Origin: Hypsibius dujardini
Taxonomy: Eukaryota > Tardigrada > Eutardigrada > Parachela > Hypsibiidae
Assembly (NCBI GenBank): GCA_001579985.1
Contig: LRSR01000971.1
Location: 1-31,342 of the forward strand
DNA: 31,342 bases
Reading direction: 5' to 3'
The notes under the pieces were generated by a model. That model made no database searches. It saw nothing but the letters and a program-made list of their open reading frames with translations, and had not been told where the DNA came from. This document shows, piece after piece, positions 1-10,314 of this stretch. Position numbers and translations under genes: made by a program. Numbering within the stretch: the stretch's first letter is position 1; each line of letters starts with the position of its first letter.

Positions 1-87
1 CCATAAGATAAAAGTGGGCGTTTTGGTTATCCATTCCGCACTCGCTGGGGAATACTTGTAGCCTAAGCCCATAGCTCTTAAAGACTG

Positions 88-165
88 ATCTTAACCCCGC
101 CCTCTAATCCCAACACATAATTGGCTGATACCAATCGATTCCAAATTGAATTTTGCATGGGATAG
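88..165 (+). repeat. Fragment of a dispersed repeat related to the foldback at 25158-25507
   Basis: This stretch resembles about 78 bp of the right arm of the foldback element near 25361-25440. Both carry an 'accccgc-ctc' block, then 'caatcgattcc' (with one flanking base different), then 'tgaattttg'. It lies upstream of the last dehydrogenase exon, probably in an intron. The similarity was found by eye and fades on both sides, so only a fragment is claimed. Confidence 0.4.
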
Positions 166-445
166 TTCCCAGAAAAGTTTATGGTAAAGCACATGAAAAG
201 TCACACTGTACTGGAACAAATAAGTGCCTAGAAATAGAATCCAAAAAGGGCGGCCAGAAGTGCAACATCCTTGGGTACCGTACAGAAGCTGGAAACGAGT
301 CAACGCATTGGTAACGCCCAATTGCTCGTAGGACAGCCTTCAAACGATTGATGGACATTAAAAAAAACTTAAATTATTTGAAAGCGAATATTTGAAATTT
401 TTAATATTAAAATGACAAATTATTAAGATCTGTATTTATTTGCAG

Positions 446-657
446 GCTATAAAATTATTCGAATACGTTTCAAGAATGGCAAACCGGTCGCCAATCAGTA
501 TGAGGATTTCTTGACGGGTTGGTTGCCGGCTCCGGAATTGAACCAAGCGTGGGGACGGCCAGTGGGTGTGACACAGTACTGGGACGGCTCGCTGTTGATC
601 AGCGACGACGGTGGGAGGAAGATTTGGCGGGTCAGCTACTGCGGCCTGTATTGCTAA
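446..657 (+). CDS. PQQ-dependent sugar (sorbosone-type) dehydrogenase-like protein, last exon only
   Basis: After a polypyrimidine-poor but valid acceptor (ttatttgcag) the frame reads YKIIRIRFKNGKPV, continues to EDFLTGW, then AWGRPVGVTQYWDGSLL, ISDDGGRKIWRVSY, and stops at TAA 655-657. The run of 'GRPVGV', 'DGSLLISDDGG' and 'IWRVSY' is the C-terminal signature of the soluble PQQ glucose/sorbosone dehydrogenase beta-propeller family (last blade). The protein would oxidise a sugar or aldose using pyrroloquinoline quinone. The exon begins with the second base of a Gly codon; the expected upstream exon (usually ending in a Gly-Ser-Trp-Asn-Arg block) is not in the window. In animals this family is patchy and resembles bacterial enzymes. 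No paralogue or signal peptide can be judged from one exon. Confidence 0.6.
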
Positions 658-930
658 ATTCATTTTTGATAAACTCTCGAAGAGCTGATCCCTCTTTATC
701 GGTTTAGATAACGCCATCTTTCAGTGCTTGTACATGAAATCTTAACATTCATGTGTCGATTATTTTTGTGCCTGTTTCTGCTAAACAAAAAACCAATGTT
801 GAGTAACCTTTTCCGCCGTTTTCAATGTCCAAAAGGCAAAACTATCCGGTTGATCCGTTGTCCCGCGTCCGTGAGATTTTATAGACATTTAGAAATTATA
901 ATTTATTATGAACCAGTTATCTAGACCAAA
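658..930. other. Tail-to-tail intergenic spacer
   Basis: This lies between the TAA of the + strand dehydrogenase exon and the TAG of the - strand coiled-coil gene. It would hold the 3' UTRs of both. I see no coding sequence. Confidence 0.4.
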
Positions 931-2178
931 TTAACTTTCTGTTAAATCGCAAGCCGTATCTTCCGCCTCCCCGAGGTGGTACTTATCCGATCGGTCCTGC
1001 AAGTCGGCCTGCAGCGCTTCTAACTCTTTCCCCACAAATGCGGCTCGTTCCACCAAGACGTGCGTTGAAACATCCAGCAGCGGAACCTCAAAATCAGCTA
1101 AACGGAAGCCGGGTGGATCCAATTCTCTTAGCCCGATATGCAGCTTCTGTCGTCGCGAAATCTTCGTCTCCAACATATCTGACCAGCGTTGTTTGACGGC
1201 CTCCCATTGCTGCATTTCCTCGTAGACCGCTGCCAGCTTTGCTTTCAGCGGTGCGTTACGCGCTAGCTTCGTCTCCAAATATCCCAGAACGTGTTTGCTC
1301 TTTTCCTTCTTCATCGCTGTCCAGACGAGTTTAACACGCTCTTGGTGCATCTCCGTCCAGCGTGCCTTGGCGGCGACGAAATCGGATCGCAGCTTCTCAA
1401 GGTCATCCACTCGCTGACGCTTTATTCTAAGCGAGTCCTTGCTCACTTTGTCCGACTGTTGCTTCAAATAATAATTTGTAACCTATAAAAACAGTCAAGT
1501 ACTATATGGATATATGATATAGCGTAATAATGTAAACCATTTTGTAAGAAATGTTTATTTATTGATCAACGAACAATTACCCAGTACAAACGGATATTTC
1601 CTTGTATGAATTTTAAATAAATAAAATTTATAGATAGATAAATAGATAGATATTCATTACCTTAAATTAATTAATTTTTAATCGTTTAATTGTTTAAATA
1701 GACGCATTACTAGTGAACCATTTTAAAATGAACTCAGAACTTCATCACTATTAATTTTTTATTAAACCTATGAATCATTGGGAGAATATTGAAATGTGTG
1801 TTTAATTAAATTAGCACAGAAAACAAAAACAATTAGCCATAAAAATGGCGAGAATTTTTGAGATGAACTTACGCCCCATGGTGTCCAGTAGCGGTAAGTT
1901 GCCAGTTTCTCATTAACCGTTTTTTGTTTTTCTTTGAGGAGAGTATCCCAATCTGTCACATACGAATTAGCACTGCATTTGATGTTCTTTGCACGTATTT
2001 AAATTGCGTAGAAAAAAAGCTATCCCACTAGACTTTGTGAAGAAGCGGTGAAGTCATCAAGTCGAGATTTCCGTTCAGCCAGAAGAGCTTGCAAGGCATT
2101 CTGTATCTTAATGTCCGCTACTTCATTCAGAGCCTTTTGTTGGCAAAGCCGATGTTCCATAGCACTTTGGCATTGATC
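931..2178 (-). CDS. Coiled-coil protein, unrecognised family, three C-terminal exons
   Basis: The final exon (1482 to 931) starts after acceptor tttttatag in phase 0 (VTNYYLKQQSDKVS) and runs 183 residues rich in K, E, R, L and A with heptad-like spacing, ending DLTES-stop. Upstream, an exon ending TPWG at 1873 has a consensus donor (gtaagt) in the matching phase. Before it, an exon starting at 2178 after acceptor ttttccctag reads DQCQSAMEHRLCQQKAL and then LLAERKSRLDDFTASS. The junction between the 2178 exon and the middle exon is uncertain: acceptors at 1972 and 1952 need different phases, and the donor may be at 2034 or 2029. The whole is helical and charged, as in cytoskeletal, ciliary or kinetochore subunits, but I do not recognise a family. 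The intron at 1483-1872 has a short TAGA microsatellite near 1632-1652. The 4898-5263 frame may be its first exon. Confidence 0.55.
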
Positions 2179-2297
2179 CTAGGGAAAAGAAACACCATCT
2201 GCAGTAACAGTTAATTACGATAACTGAACAAGTAAAAGCAAAACTTCAACAATTATTTAATCACAACTTTCATTTTTTCAGTAAAATTCCAAGGCTA

Positions 2298-2486
2298 ACA
2301 AGGGATCAATTACCAGTGCAACTCTCCGATCGCGACCAAACTTTTTTCTTGAATACAATGTCCTTCAACATAATTTTAAAAATATGGCTCGTGGCAAAGA
2401 GTTCCCGTTCAACGGGGAGAAGGTCGGGGAGGATCTCAATTGGCGCATGTACATTGCAATATTCATGAACGCTTGATTGAATGATT
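2298..2486 (+). repeat. Left arm of an inverted duplication of an exon-like segment
   Basis: Read on +, this matches the reverse complement of 2916-3094 over almost its full length, including an identical block of about 25 bases around 'gttcccgttcaacgggga'. The spacer is about 430 bp. This arm has small insertions and substitutions: the frame open in the other arm (ending RLIE-stop) is broken here into two frames, so this copy looks decayed. Confidence 0.75.
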
Positions 2487-2673
2487 CAACATTTAATAAT
2501 AAACGTTTCAGTTTAACCAGGGAGAGCTTTCTTTTTTAATTACGTTTTGTTTCGTATAAGCGAAAAACAGTATTTTACAACGCCGGTCTTTAGTTAAACT
2601 ATTGTATGTCAAACTAAACGTCGGTTATTTTTCGTTAGGAAAAGGTCGTGTAACGGCAACAGACGAACCTGTA

Positions 2674-2706
2674 ACGAAACTCACTACGTCTTTGTGGTAG
2701 TCATTC
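2674..2706 (-). repeat. Direct repeat copy 1 (33 bp)
   Basis: It is nearly identical to 3139-3171, with one clear difference (ctacgt versus cttcgt). The 3139 copy belongs to a candidate exon on the - strand reading NDYHKDE. This copy has an in-frame TAG where the other reads GAA, so it looks like a degenerate duplicate. Confidence 0.65.
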
Positions 2707-2915
2707 CACCAACCAAAAAGCAGTACTCCACAAAGTCCTCACAGAAATGATAGCCTGCTTTCTCATAGCCGTTTCAACAACAGTCAAAACAAAGAGCCCG
2801 GGTACACCAACCACATTGCATGAAGTAAAAGCGTTGACAATAATTACATTTTAAATAAAAAGAAAACGTTTTCCTGTCCGGCTTCCTGAGGAAAAAGCCG
2901 AAAAGAGTTACAATA

Positions 2916-3094
2916 AATCATTCAATCAAGCGTTTATGAATATTGTCAATGTACGTGCTCCAGTTAAGATCTTCCCCGACTTTCTCCCCGTTGAACGGGA
3001 ACTCTTTGACGCGAATCATATTTTTAGGGGACATGGTATTCAAGAGAAAAGATTGGTCAAGATCGAAGAGTTGTACTGGTAATTGATCTCTTGT
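2916..3094 (-). repeat. Right arm of the inverted duplication, open reading frame preserved
   Basis: On the - strand this arm is open for about 59 codons, from TRDQLPVQLFDLDQ through VKEFPFNGEKVGEDLNW to IDNIHKRLIE, with a TGA at 2920-2918. It is the inverted partner of 2298-2486. The preserved frame beside a broken partner suggests this copy was coding when duplicated. It may be the last exon of a small gene using the candidate exons at 3150-3359. Confidence 0.6.
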
Positions 3095-3359
3095 AAGTGG
3101 TTTTCATCAGTGTCTATATTCCCCATAGTTGGGAAACTACGAAACTCACTTCGTCTTTGTGGTAGTCATTCAACCTGTCGTCCAGCCAGTCTTTCGTCTT
3201 AGTTCTACAAACACACCAATAATGGAGATGAAAGATAGGCCCATATATATTCATCAGTGAAATCAGCATTCTTTTTCACAATAATATCCGCCACTTTTTG
3301 AGCCTTAATTGCATCCCCTAGTAATGCGAGATTGGTGTGACTCTGGTTACACAGAATTA
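2918..3359 (-). pseudogene. Cluster of exon-like segments, unrecognised and possibly decayed gene
   Basis: Three open segments follow one another on the - strand. Segment I (3359 to about 3205) comes after a good acceptor (attttatttcag) and reads NLALLGDAIKAQKVADIIV then NADFTDEYIWAYL. Segment II (3204 to 3150) comes after acceptor tgtttgtag, reads TKDWLDDRLNDYHKDE, and ends at a consensus donor (gtgagt). Segment III is the right arm of the inverted duplication. Segments I and II are too close for a normal intron, and the II-III phase does not join cleanly, so this may be a broken gene or a misread model. The codon content is sensible but I recognise no family. Confidence 0.35.
3139..3171 (-). 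repeat. Direct repeat copy 2 (33 bp)
   Basis: This is the partner of 2674-2706, in the same orientation and about 465 bp away. It covers the 3' part of exon-like segment II and its donor site. Confidence 0.65.
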
Positions 3360-4897
3360 CTGAAATAAAATGTCTTGTTTATTTGCAGCCCAAAAATCAT
3401 CTTGTTATAAACTGAAATCGGAGAAATCTTTTGAAAGGAGCTCGCTGCATTATTTGAAGAGTGAAATTTCGAACGTTAACTTTCCTGAATTGGTCATTAG
3501 TTTCATTCTTTGATCTCCGACAAATATTTGGCTAGAATGCCAGTTAGTGTTGCATGAATCACACTCTCAAACTTAAATTAAATCGAATATTAATTTTAAT
3601 TGGGCAAAACGTGATTTGAATCAGACTAAAATCACGGTCCCTTAACCGAATTTCTATTTAATTAAAAAATTAATTGAAAATTCTATTGTTGGCTAATTAA
3701 AATCATTAAAATTAGATCCAATGTTTTCCATTTATCAAAGCATCGTACAAGATTTACGAAACTGCAAACTTGTCCTTTCGCATGTTTCACTTTTTCTCTG
3801 TGATATTTTAACCGCAAGAATAAAAAAATTAATTTTAATGTTCATTCCAGAGACAACGATTAAATAAGTTACAAATAAATATTTAACAAAAGCCTGAATA
3901 TAAATCAAATAATAAATTAATCTTCAGCCCAAAATTCTTTAAAGTTAAACTTAAAATTATCACTAAGCAGCAGCTCCTTAACCAAAAAAGAATTTAAAAT
4001 AAAATGAAATGAATTAAGTTGATTGAAAATAAAATGCATATTTGTGAGCATTTTGAGTGAAATTTTACGATAATCTAAACAACACTAATGCCAATTTATT
4101 TCATACTGGCGGTATGAAGAAAAATCTAAAGGAACTTAACTGGCTGAAATTATATCTGCCCAAAAAGGGGGTTGCTATTTGGAAATAGGGCTAGCATGTA
4201 ATACTTGCGTACATTCAGCTAAATGTATGCGAAAATTTGCGACACGCGTTGCGCTAAAACTAAATGTCTCCTCATTTCGGATAACTCACATGTAAACTTC
4301 TCGCTCAATCGCATCTCTTTCCTCCTTCGCAAGTTGATCGAGTCAAAACACAAACCATGTTTCAAGGTCATCCATCAAACATCCGCCGATCTCGATAGGA
4401 AGCCGGTAAAAAAGTTGACAATAAAATAGTAGAGACAATGCGGTCAACAACAAAATGTGTCAAAAAATTCTGTTAAAAAGGTCATCAAATAAAGGTATCA
4501 GTGAGCCGTGCGCGTCAAAGTCAAGGCCTATGATTGGTCTATTCGCATACTGTTGACAGCTCAGCTGCCTTACCGCTCAGCCCCGTACGATCAGCGAATT
4601 TCCGAAATTTTCAGATCGATTTTCCTTGACAGTTCCGGCTGATGACTTGTTCAAATTCCTCCATCAAAACTTGTTCGATACATTTTGTTCATTAAATGTC
4701 GAACGAGATAAGGAGACCGGGAAATGTCACATGACGTATTTAAAAAAAGTAAAATTTTGCAAACCCAAACAACTTCTGTAGAAAAACTTATTGGAAGTTG
4801 AAAACAATTGTTCGTCGCCAACAAGTTCGCCAACCCGGCTTGAATTTTCAACACAAACAAAGCGCCGGGTCGCCCTACTCTACTCGCCGTAAATCAC
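3360..4897. other. AT-rich stretch without a supportable gene
   Basis: The region is AT-rich with many TTAATT and AAATTAA runs, especially 3560-4080. The few open frames are short, lack splice context and show no recognisable motif. If the 5263-4898 frame is the first exon of the coiled-coil gene, this is part of a long intron. Confidence 0.4.
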
Positions 4898-5263
4898 CTA
4901 CTCTATTCGGATAACCAGTAGTTTCTTTTCCGCAAGATTCCGCTCCTCTTGCTCATTCAACGGATTAAGGACCGTTCGTCCTTCTTCATCCGACTCCGTC
5001 TTATCTATTCCGGCTGATTTCCGGCCGGTTTGGCGCCACCTGCCAGTTAATTTTTCGCTCTTTCGGTGGCCTTTTTTGAACTTGGTCGCTGTGACGGCTT
5101 TCCTAAAAAGATCGGTAATACTCCCCTCCGGCGAGCACAGATTCAGTCCGCCTTCCGCAGCATTTGGCCCTTTTCCCGGTTTGGAAACTTCACATTGTTT
5201 CCAATAGATCGGGTCGACCGGTGATTTAAATTGGGATTTTTTTGGCGTCTTTTTCACAGCCAT
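4898..5263 (-). CDS. Basic, low-complexity N-terminal protein segment, possible first exon of the coiled-coil gene
   Basis: An ATG-initiated frame of 121 codons begins MAVKKTPKKSQFKSPVDP and contains KFKKGHRKSEKLTGRWRQTG and NPLNEQEERNLAEKKLL before a TAG. It is strongly basic in the middle and acidic or helical at the end. A possible donor (ctg|gttatc, phase 0) near 4913 would join the acceptor at 2178, also phase 0, giving EKKLL followed by DQCQSAM, a continuous charged helix. That is an inference; read without splicing it is a complete 121-residue ORF. It starts about 280 bp downstream of the astacin stop, on the same strand. No family recognised. Confidence 0.45.
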   Translation of the reverse strand: MAVKKTPKKSQFKSPVDPIYWKQCEVSKPGKGPNAAEGGLNLCSPEGSITDLFRKAVTATKFKKGHRKSEKLTGRWRQTGRKSAGIDKTESDEEGRTVLNPLNEQEERNLAEKKLLVIRIE

Positions 5264-5545
5264 ATCTTTCTTTTAATATGGCGACTCGGGCCGAGCAAAT
5301 GCAGATAACAAAACAGTGTTAAACGTTTGAACGATTTTAAATGCTGAACAGAAATTTGACAATTTAAAGGAATTTCGAGGAACTTTTGCCCGTCGACTTG
5401 ACGACCACAAAATCTTATGGAACCCTGCAGAGGTCATCCATCAACGATGAAAGCTGAAATACGGTAATTGTAACAATATTCCTGAGAGGCATGCAAATAC
5501 AACAATAAAAATAAAAATTGAATGACGGATGAATAAAAGTAAAAA

Positions 5546-8500
5546 TTAGCACATGGGTGGAAAACATAAATTAAGAGTTAGTTGAGGAATGCGAAGGCCA
5601 GCTTCAGCAGAAGACGCTTTGAAACGTCCGGGGAAAGCCTTGCTCCACCTGCAGTTCACACAAAAAGGAAACGTAAATTTGCATTCGACTTGCACTGAAC
5701 AAACTCGTGCTTTGTTGTTCTTTACCGCCAAAAGACCAGGCTTCGTTAGAAATATAAAACCGTTTTTAATCATGATTAGGCGGCCTCGTCCGATGCCGAA
5801 TACAATATCGTGATTTGCTGGGAACCCAAATTCCTGAAATTAAAGAAAAGTGTTTGTTGCATCGTTTGGAAATTATCTATAATTTTTGCTCAGTTCTGCC
5901 AGAAGAAGACAAAAAACTCACGCGTGGAAACACAAGTGTGTTGAGTACAGCATCGTTGACAGGATTGTAAAGGAATGCCGCAGTACCTAAATAAAAAATT
6001 CGAATAGAAATAAATATTAAATGAAAAAAGAGAGAAATAATTAAATGAAAAGCAAACCAAAAGAGATAATTAATTGAAAACATTGAAAAACAAACAAGCC
6101 AAATAATTAACAACAATAACTATTTTTGTCTTTCAAAAATAGTTAGATACTTGAAAATGAAACGTAAGGTAAGGAGGAATCAGTTTGCATAATAAAAAAA
6201 TTCGTACCGTTGGAGATAAATAGTTGATTTTCCAGTGTGAAGAACCCTCTGACAGTGAAGTCGATGGGTTGAAAAATTCGCTTCGTCGGTACGGTGTCGA
6301 TCACGGCGTCGTCGTTCAGGGAGGTCAGAACGGTGACTGTGTTGTTCTGTGAAATGGGATTTATCAGTTTCAAGCTAAGAAGTCACATTGAAGAAGGCTT
6401 CAACACGTGAATATCAGGAAAAACTCACGGAGAAGAAGTAAAAGTTTCGATCGATCAAGACGATGGTGTCCAGAGTTTTCGGCAGGAACATATGCACCGG
6501 CTTAGCCACCCAACGACCGGTGGGCGATTTGGCTGTAAATTTCGCCGGCGATGTCTCATTGAAGACCCAATAGTAACCCTCTGTAATTACGTAAATGATA
6601 ACTGAATATATTAAATATTATAATTTTTAGTTTCAATTTTACAAATACTTTACAATAATAAAAACGATAAAGTATGTAGAGAACGGGCCCCTTCATTCCA
6701 AATCAGACTGTTAATAGCAATAAATGGTTACAAATTCCATATAATAATATACAAAAAATACTTTAAAAATACTTATATTGAGAATAATACTAAATGTAAT
6801 ATAAAAAATAGCATTAAAATGAAAGGAATATCTGAAATATTATATTGACGTAATATTAACATGATTTTCGATTTACTTTTGAATATATATATATCCCCAT
6901 TGCTGTCCATCACAGCCGCATCGATTGGACCATCTCCAGAGCAGACGCCGGCAATATTGACGATCCCAGGATTGGGAACAGCCGACCCAACGGATTCCGG
7001 ATTATTAAAGGTGTCTCGGTTCAGAGTTTTTGCCGACGCCGAATGTTCACTGCACTTGTAAGCGACATTGACCTTCTTGATGTCCGTCTCGCTGAACTTG
7101 AGCCGCTGACCCAACCGTTTCGTGTCCGCAAAGTAAGGGTAAATGGTGTAGGACAATTGGTCTTTGCTGAAAGCGATGGCAGAGTATTGCATGACGGAGT
7201 CGTAGTCGTAGGGTTGACCGAGAGTGTCGATGATAGCAGGGGAGTACGCGTCAAAATTGTTTTCATAACCTGAGCGAGAAATATGCCGACGTTAGAAGAA
7301 GCTCATGGTGGGATGACGCAGTGAAACGTTACAGACAAGAGCTATTTATGCAGACAGGCGTAATAGCAGCAGTCCATTAGCCAGATTAACGCCAGACAGA
7401 CATCCAAACAGAAAGTGAAAAAGCAGACATGCTGCTGCAGACAACTAAACAGACAGACTGACAAGCAGACAGCCAGACAGACAAACATACAGACGCAATG
7501 AAATGATCAGACTGATTGACAGACATAAAAAATGTAAACACAGACAATTAGTCATATAAAAACAGCCGGGCAGACAGTAAACAAATACAGACAGGCAGAC
7601 AGACCGACAGGCATGCGCGTACCGGGAGTGATGTCCTTCCAAACTACTTTGATGCTTGCGTCACGATCAGGTCGAGAATGTTCGTGGAAAAACCTAAAAG
7701 AAATGTCCCCATGTCAACTGCTCAAATAGTGAAGGCTGATTGATTCCGATTCACTGACAGTAAGTCGTACCCGAGATTGTGGAGCATTTCGTGGATGGCC
7801 GTGCCTATCAACGTCACACACCCCGGAATACGGAGGTACATATTCTGACGGCCACCTTGCCTGCCGACGTTGGAAGAACACCCTCTCTGCACGTCGTGCG
7901 TGATGAACACGTAGTCCTCTTCAGTGGTCCGGGGTGTGAATCGTATACAGGTGAACAGGTGGTACTGCGAGAGGGCAGACATGATGAGGGCACGTTCCTT
8001 GCGATTGTACGGAGCTTCCGGATCGATGATAACTGGAATGACGCTTGTGGGCCAGTGATAGCGGGCGTTGATCAAGAAATTTCTAGCCTCAAACTGAAGA
8101 CGAGAAAGAGCTTGAACCTTCGAGTTTGGAACCCTTGTTGTTATTTCTGACTGCCTTTGCGGAGCCGGACATTATCCTCTAATTCTTCTTACCGTCATAT
8201 TCGTGTGAAATGTTGTACTACGGTTGACGATGATGTCGTTCTCGGAAATCTCTATTCCATCTACTTTGCTGTCTAGCAGCAAAAGAAGTCACAGGTAATG
8301 CCACACACACGTGCCAGTTCACACTCAGAAACACACCAGATAGCGCTGGAAATAAATGATCTAGACAGACAAACAAGAAAGGGCGACATGGGGAAAGAGA
8401 GACAGACAGGCAGACAGTGAAACAGATAGGCAGGAACAAAGAGAGACAGAGAGACAGACAGAAGATTTAGAAGGCACTTGGATGGCAAGACAGACAATCA

Positions 8501-8999
8501 GACAGGTAACCAGACAGACATACTTGAGCGACGGACAGGCAGCCACAACAGTATAGTATGGCTGGCACTGGGTTTTATCCTGTTTGTACTTAGACGCTGG
8601 TGAAACAGGTAGAACACCAAAAAACGCTTACTGTAAATTTCCTCATAGTTCCGTTGAGGACCCGCTCTTTGGGGCTCCCGGGCATGCTTCCGTCGAAGGT
8701 CTAAAACAAAAACTATTTATTCCCCACCCTAAAGATTTTCGTGTGTTTGTCAAACACGAAAACTCATGCACGGCTGAGCAGGAAAAATCCAGGCTTGCTA
8801 ATGCACTCTACTCACGGTCAAGCGATTCCGATTCCGTCCGCAGTCGCAGCCAAAATGGCTTGGGTTTGGATGGAGCAATAGCATTCCGCTCGTTCCATCT
8901 CATGCTGTCGTGCGCTACACTTCTCAGAGACCACACCGTTGGGCAGCAGATCAGGCACAATAGCAACAAGGGCGGCGCCCACAAAAACAAACTCATCAT
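5546..8999 (-). CDS. Secreted astacin metalloprotease with C-terminal hemopexin-like propeller
   Basis: I place ten exons, roughly 8999-8816, 8700-8632, 8272-8193, 8093-7771, 7693-7623, 7269-6877, 6580-6430, 6346-6208, 5986-5922 and 5833-5546. All junctions are GT-AG and phases agree (exon 7 counts one base short by coordinate, probably my miscount). The product is about 587 residues. Residues 1-24 form a signal peptide (MMSLFLW..LLLLCLICC). A basic propeptide follows, then the peptidase M12A domain from about 119 to 315. Its zinc site HEMLHNLGFFHEHSRPDRD spans the exon 4/5 junction (H212, E213, H216, H222), and the Met-turn SVMQY gives Y271. It is a zinc endopeptidase acting outside the cell. 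From C352 come hemopexin-type repeats: IDAAVMDSNGDIYIFK then YYWVF (blade 1), DTIVLIDRNFYFF (blade 2), a third with LENQLFIS and AFLYN, and DIVFGIGRGRL (blade 4). C352 and C537 are about 185 residues apart, like the blade 1-4 disulfide of MMP hemopexin domains. Three more Cys follow. Introns carry CAGA microsatellites. Confidence 0.88.
7330..7620. repeat. CAGA/GACA tetranucleotide island in an astacin-gene intron
   Basis: An imperfect run of CAGA units on + fills most of the intron between exons 5 and 6 (7624-7268 side). In the transcript this reads CTGT. Confidence 0.85.
8362..8527. repeat. CAGA/GACA tetranucleotide island in an astacin-gene intron
   Basis: An imperfect CAGA array lies within the intron between exons 2 and 3 (8273-8631). 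On the opposite strand it makes spurious frames full of CLSVCLS. Confidence 0.85.
8736..8763. other. Short perfect-arm hairpin in the first astacin intron
   Basis: The sequence reads ttttcgtgt...caaacacgaaaa, two complementary arms with a very short loop. It sits in the 115-bp first intron. It could fold in the RNA, but no function is indicated. Confidence 0.45.
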
Positions 9000-10314
9000 G
9001 ATGCAATATGTATGTCACACAAATCCCCAATTCGAAAATCAGAAAAGAGTATGTTATCAGTCCAAATGTTTGACGGTCTCGGGTGTCTATGTTCGCTGTG
9101 ATCGAGGGTAAAAAATGAAACGATTATAATACTTGGACAGAGACAAGGAAAAGCCAAGCGATCAATCTGTCTGTGAGACACGCAGGATCTTCCACGAACA
9201 CTGGCCTGTTTTCCAAGTCTATCGTGATACGTGAGGTCAAGGAGACACGAAAGAAAGAAAGCCAACTAAATCAAGGCAACAGACTGTATAGGCAAGCTTC
9301 TAACTAAAACTAAAATGCAAACGCTTTCTCTCTATTCCTTGCAATCTACCATTCAGACATGACAAATAGGGACCTCAGATCCTTATATTCTATCGACCTA
9401 GTAACGACACACACAGCGCACTTCACATGTTCTAAAATTTTATTCCATTTTATTATCCGTTAAGACAGCCGTTATTTAGCATCCGCGTTTTATCAATAAG
9501 ACTGCCTGAGGAATCCTCTAGACAAATGTTACAGACGGGGTACTATTGTACTGATTGTATCCTACGACAAGAATCGTAACGGAACATAACAAGCGCAGGC
9601 ATCTGTCCTATACAGAACTGTATAGGAAAACTGTTCTGTATATGGAGTTATAGACTGATACGAGAAGGATCACGCACATCTTGGGCAAAATGTCCGTGTA
9701 GTTTATCGACGAAACAGCAAATTTATTTCAAGGTATGAAAAATAACCGATGTACTTTTAATGTGTTTTTTATCCGGTGTTTCAGACAAAACCCATCCGCC
9801 GAGACGGAAGACTGTTTGATCCCGAAACACCAGAAACACAGAAGACCGCGACAGTGATGAGAAAGTTCGCCATTGCTGGGAATTTTGAAAGATCAGTCAG
9901 TTGAAAAACATATCCGCAAAATGACTTCATTACACAATTTTAGGGTATTAAGTTAGACCATCAGTCTTATCTATTATTCCTCCTACCCGTCAAATTATGA
10001 GCGATGAAATGTCTGAAGTACGCCGCAAAATTAACGCTGACGATTCGATGATCCTCGCGTAATCGCCTGAATCGCACTACCCTCACCCCAAACCCTCTCT
10101 GCTCGACTTTTCTCCCAATATTCACCGAGTATACGTAACGATACGCATCGGAACTGTAGTTGAATAATTTATCACACCTATAAAGTGCAACAAATAAATA
10201 TATCAATATGACTGGTAGACACTGCGACTAACCAATAACCACAACGGAAGGAGATATGCAATAACATTCCAACAACTTTTGCATATTTGTTTTACAAAAT
10301 CAAGACTTGCAAAA
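9000..10314. other. Upstream region of the astacin gene, no firm gene
   Basis: This lies between the astacin start and the REP stop, both on -, so it should hold the astacin promoter and the REP 3' UTR. A perfect short palindrome (cctatacag/ctgtatagg) lies at about 9609-9628. One open segment (about 10171-9967, -) follows an acceptor-like tttatag and reads FNYSSDAYRYVYSVNIG; it could be an exon but has no recognisable partner and competes with a short + frame. Confidence 0.35.

Noticed and set aside
91-321. A 76-codon frame on - at the left edge
   Set aside because: It has no splice context or motif, and overlaps a repeat fragment.
436-717. A 93-codon frame on - over the dehydrogenase exon
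   Set aside because: The + strand translation carries clear family motifs; the - frame is its shadow.
4223-4429. A 68-codon + frame in the AT-rich gap
   Set aside because: No motif, no splice sites and no conserved-looking composition.
8584-9111. A 175-codon open frame on + opposite the first two astacin exons
   Set aside because: It is antisense to exons with a signal peptide and consistent splice phases, and its translation has no recognisable motif.
9967-10206. Possible exon on - (FNYSSDAYRYVYSVNIG)
   Set aside because: The acceptor is plausible, but no partner exon or family is visible, and the REP stop lies just upstream. It is mentioned only in the gap entry.
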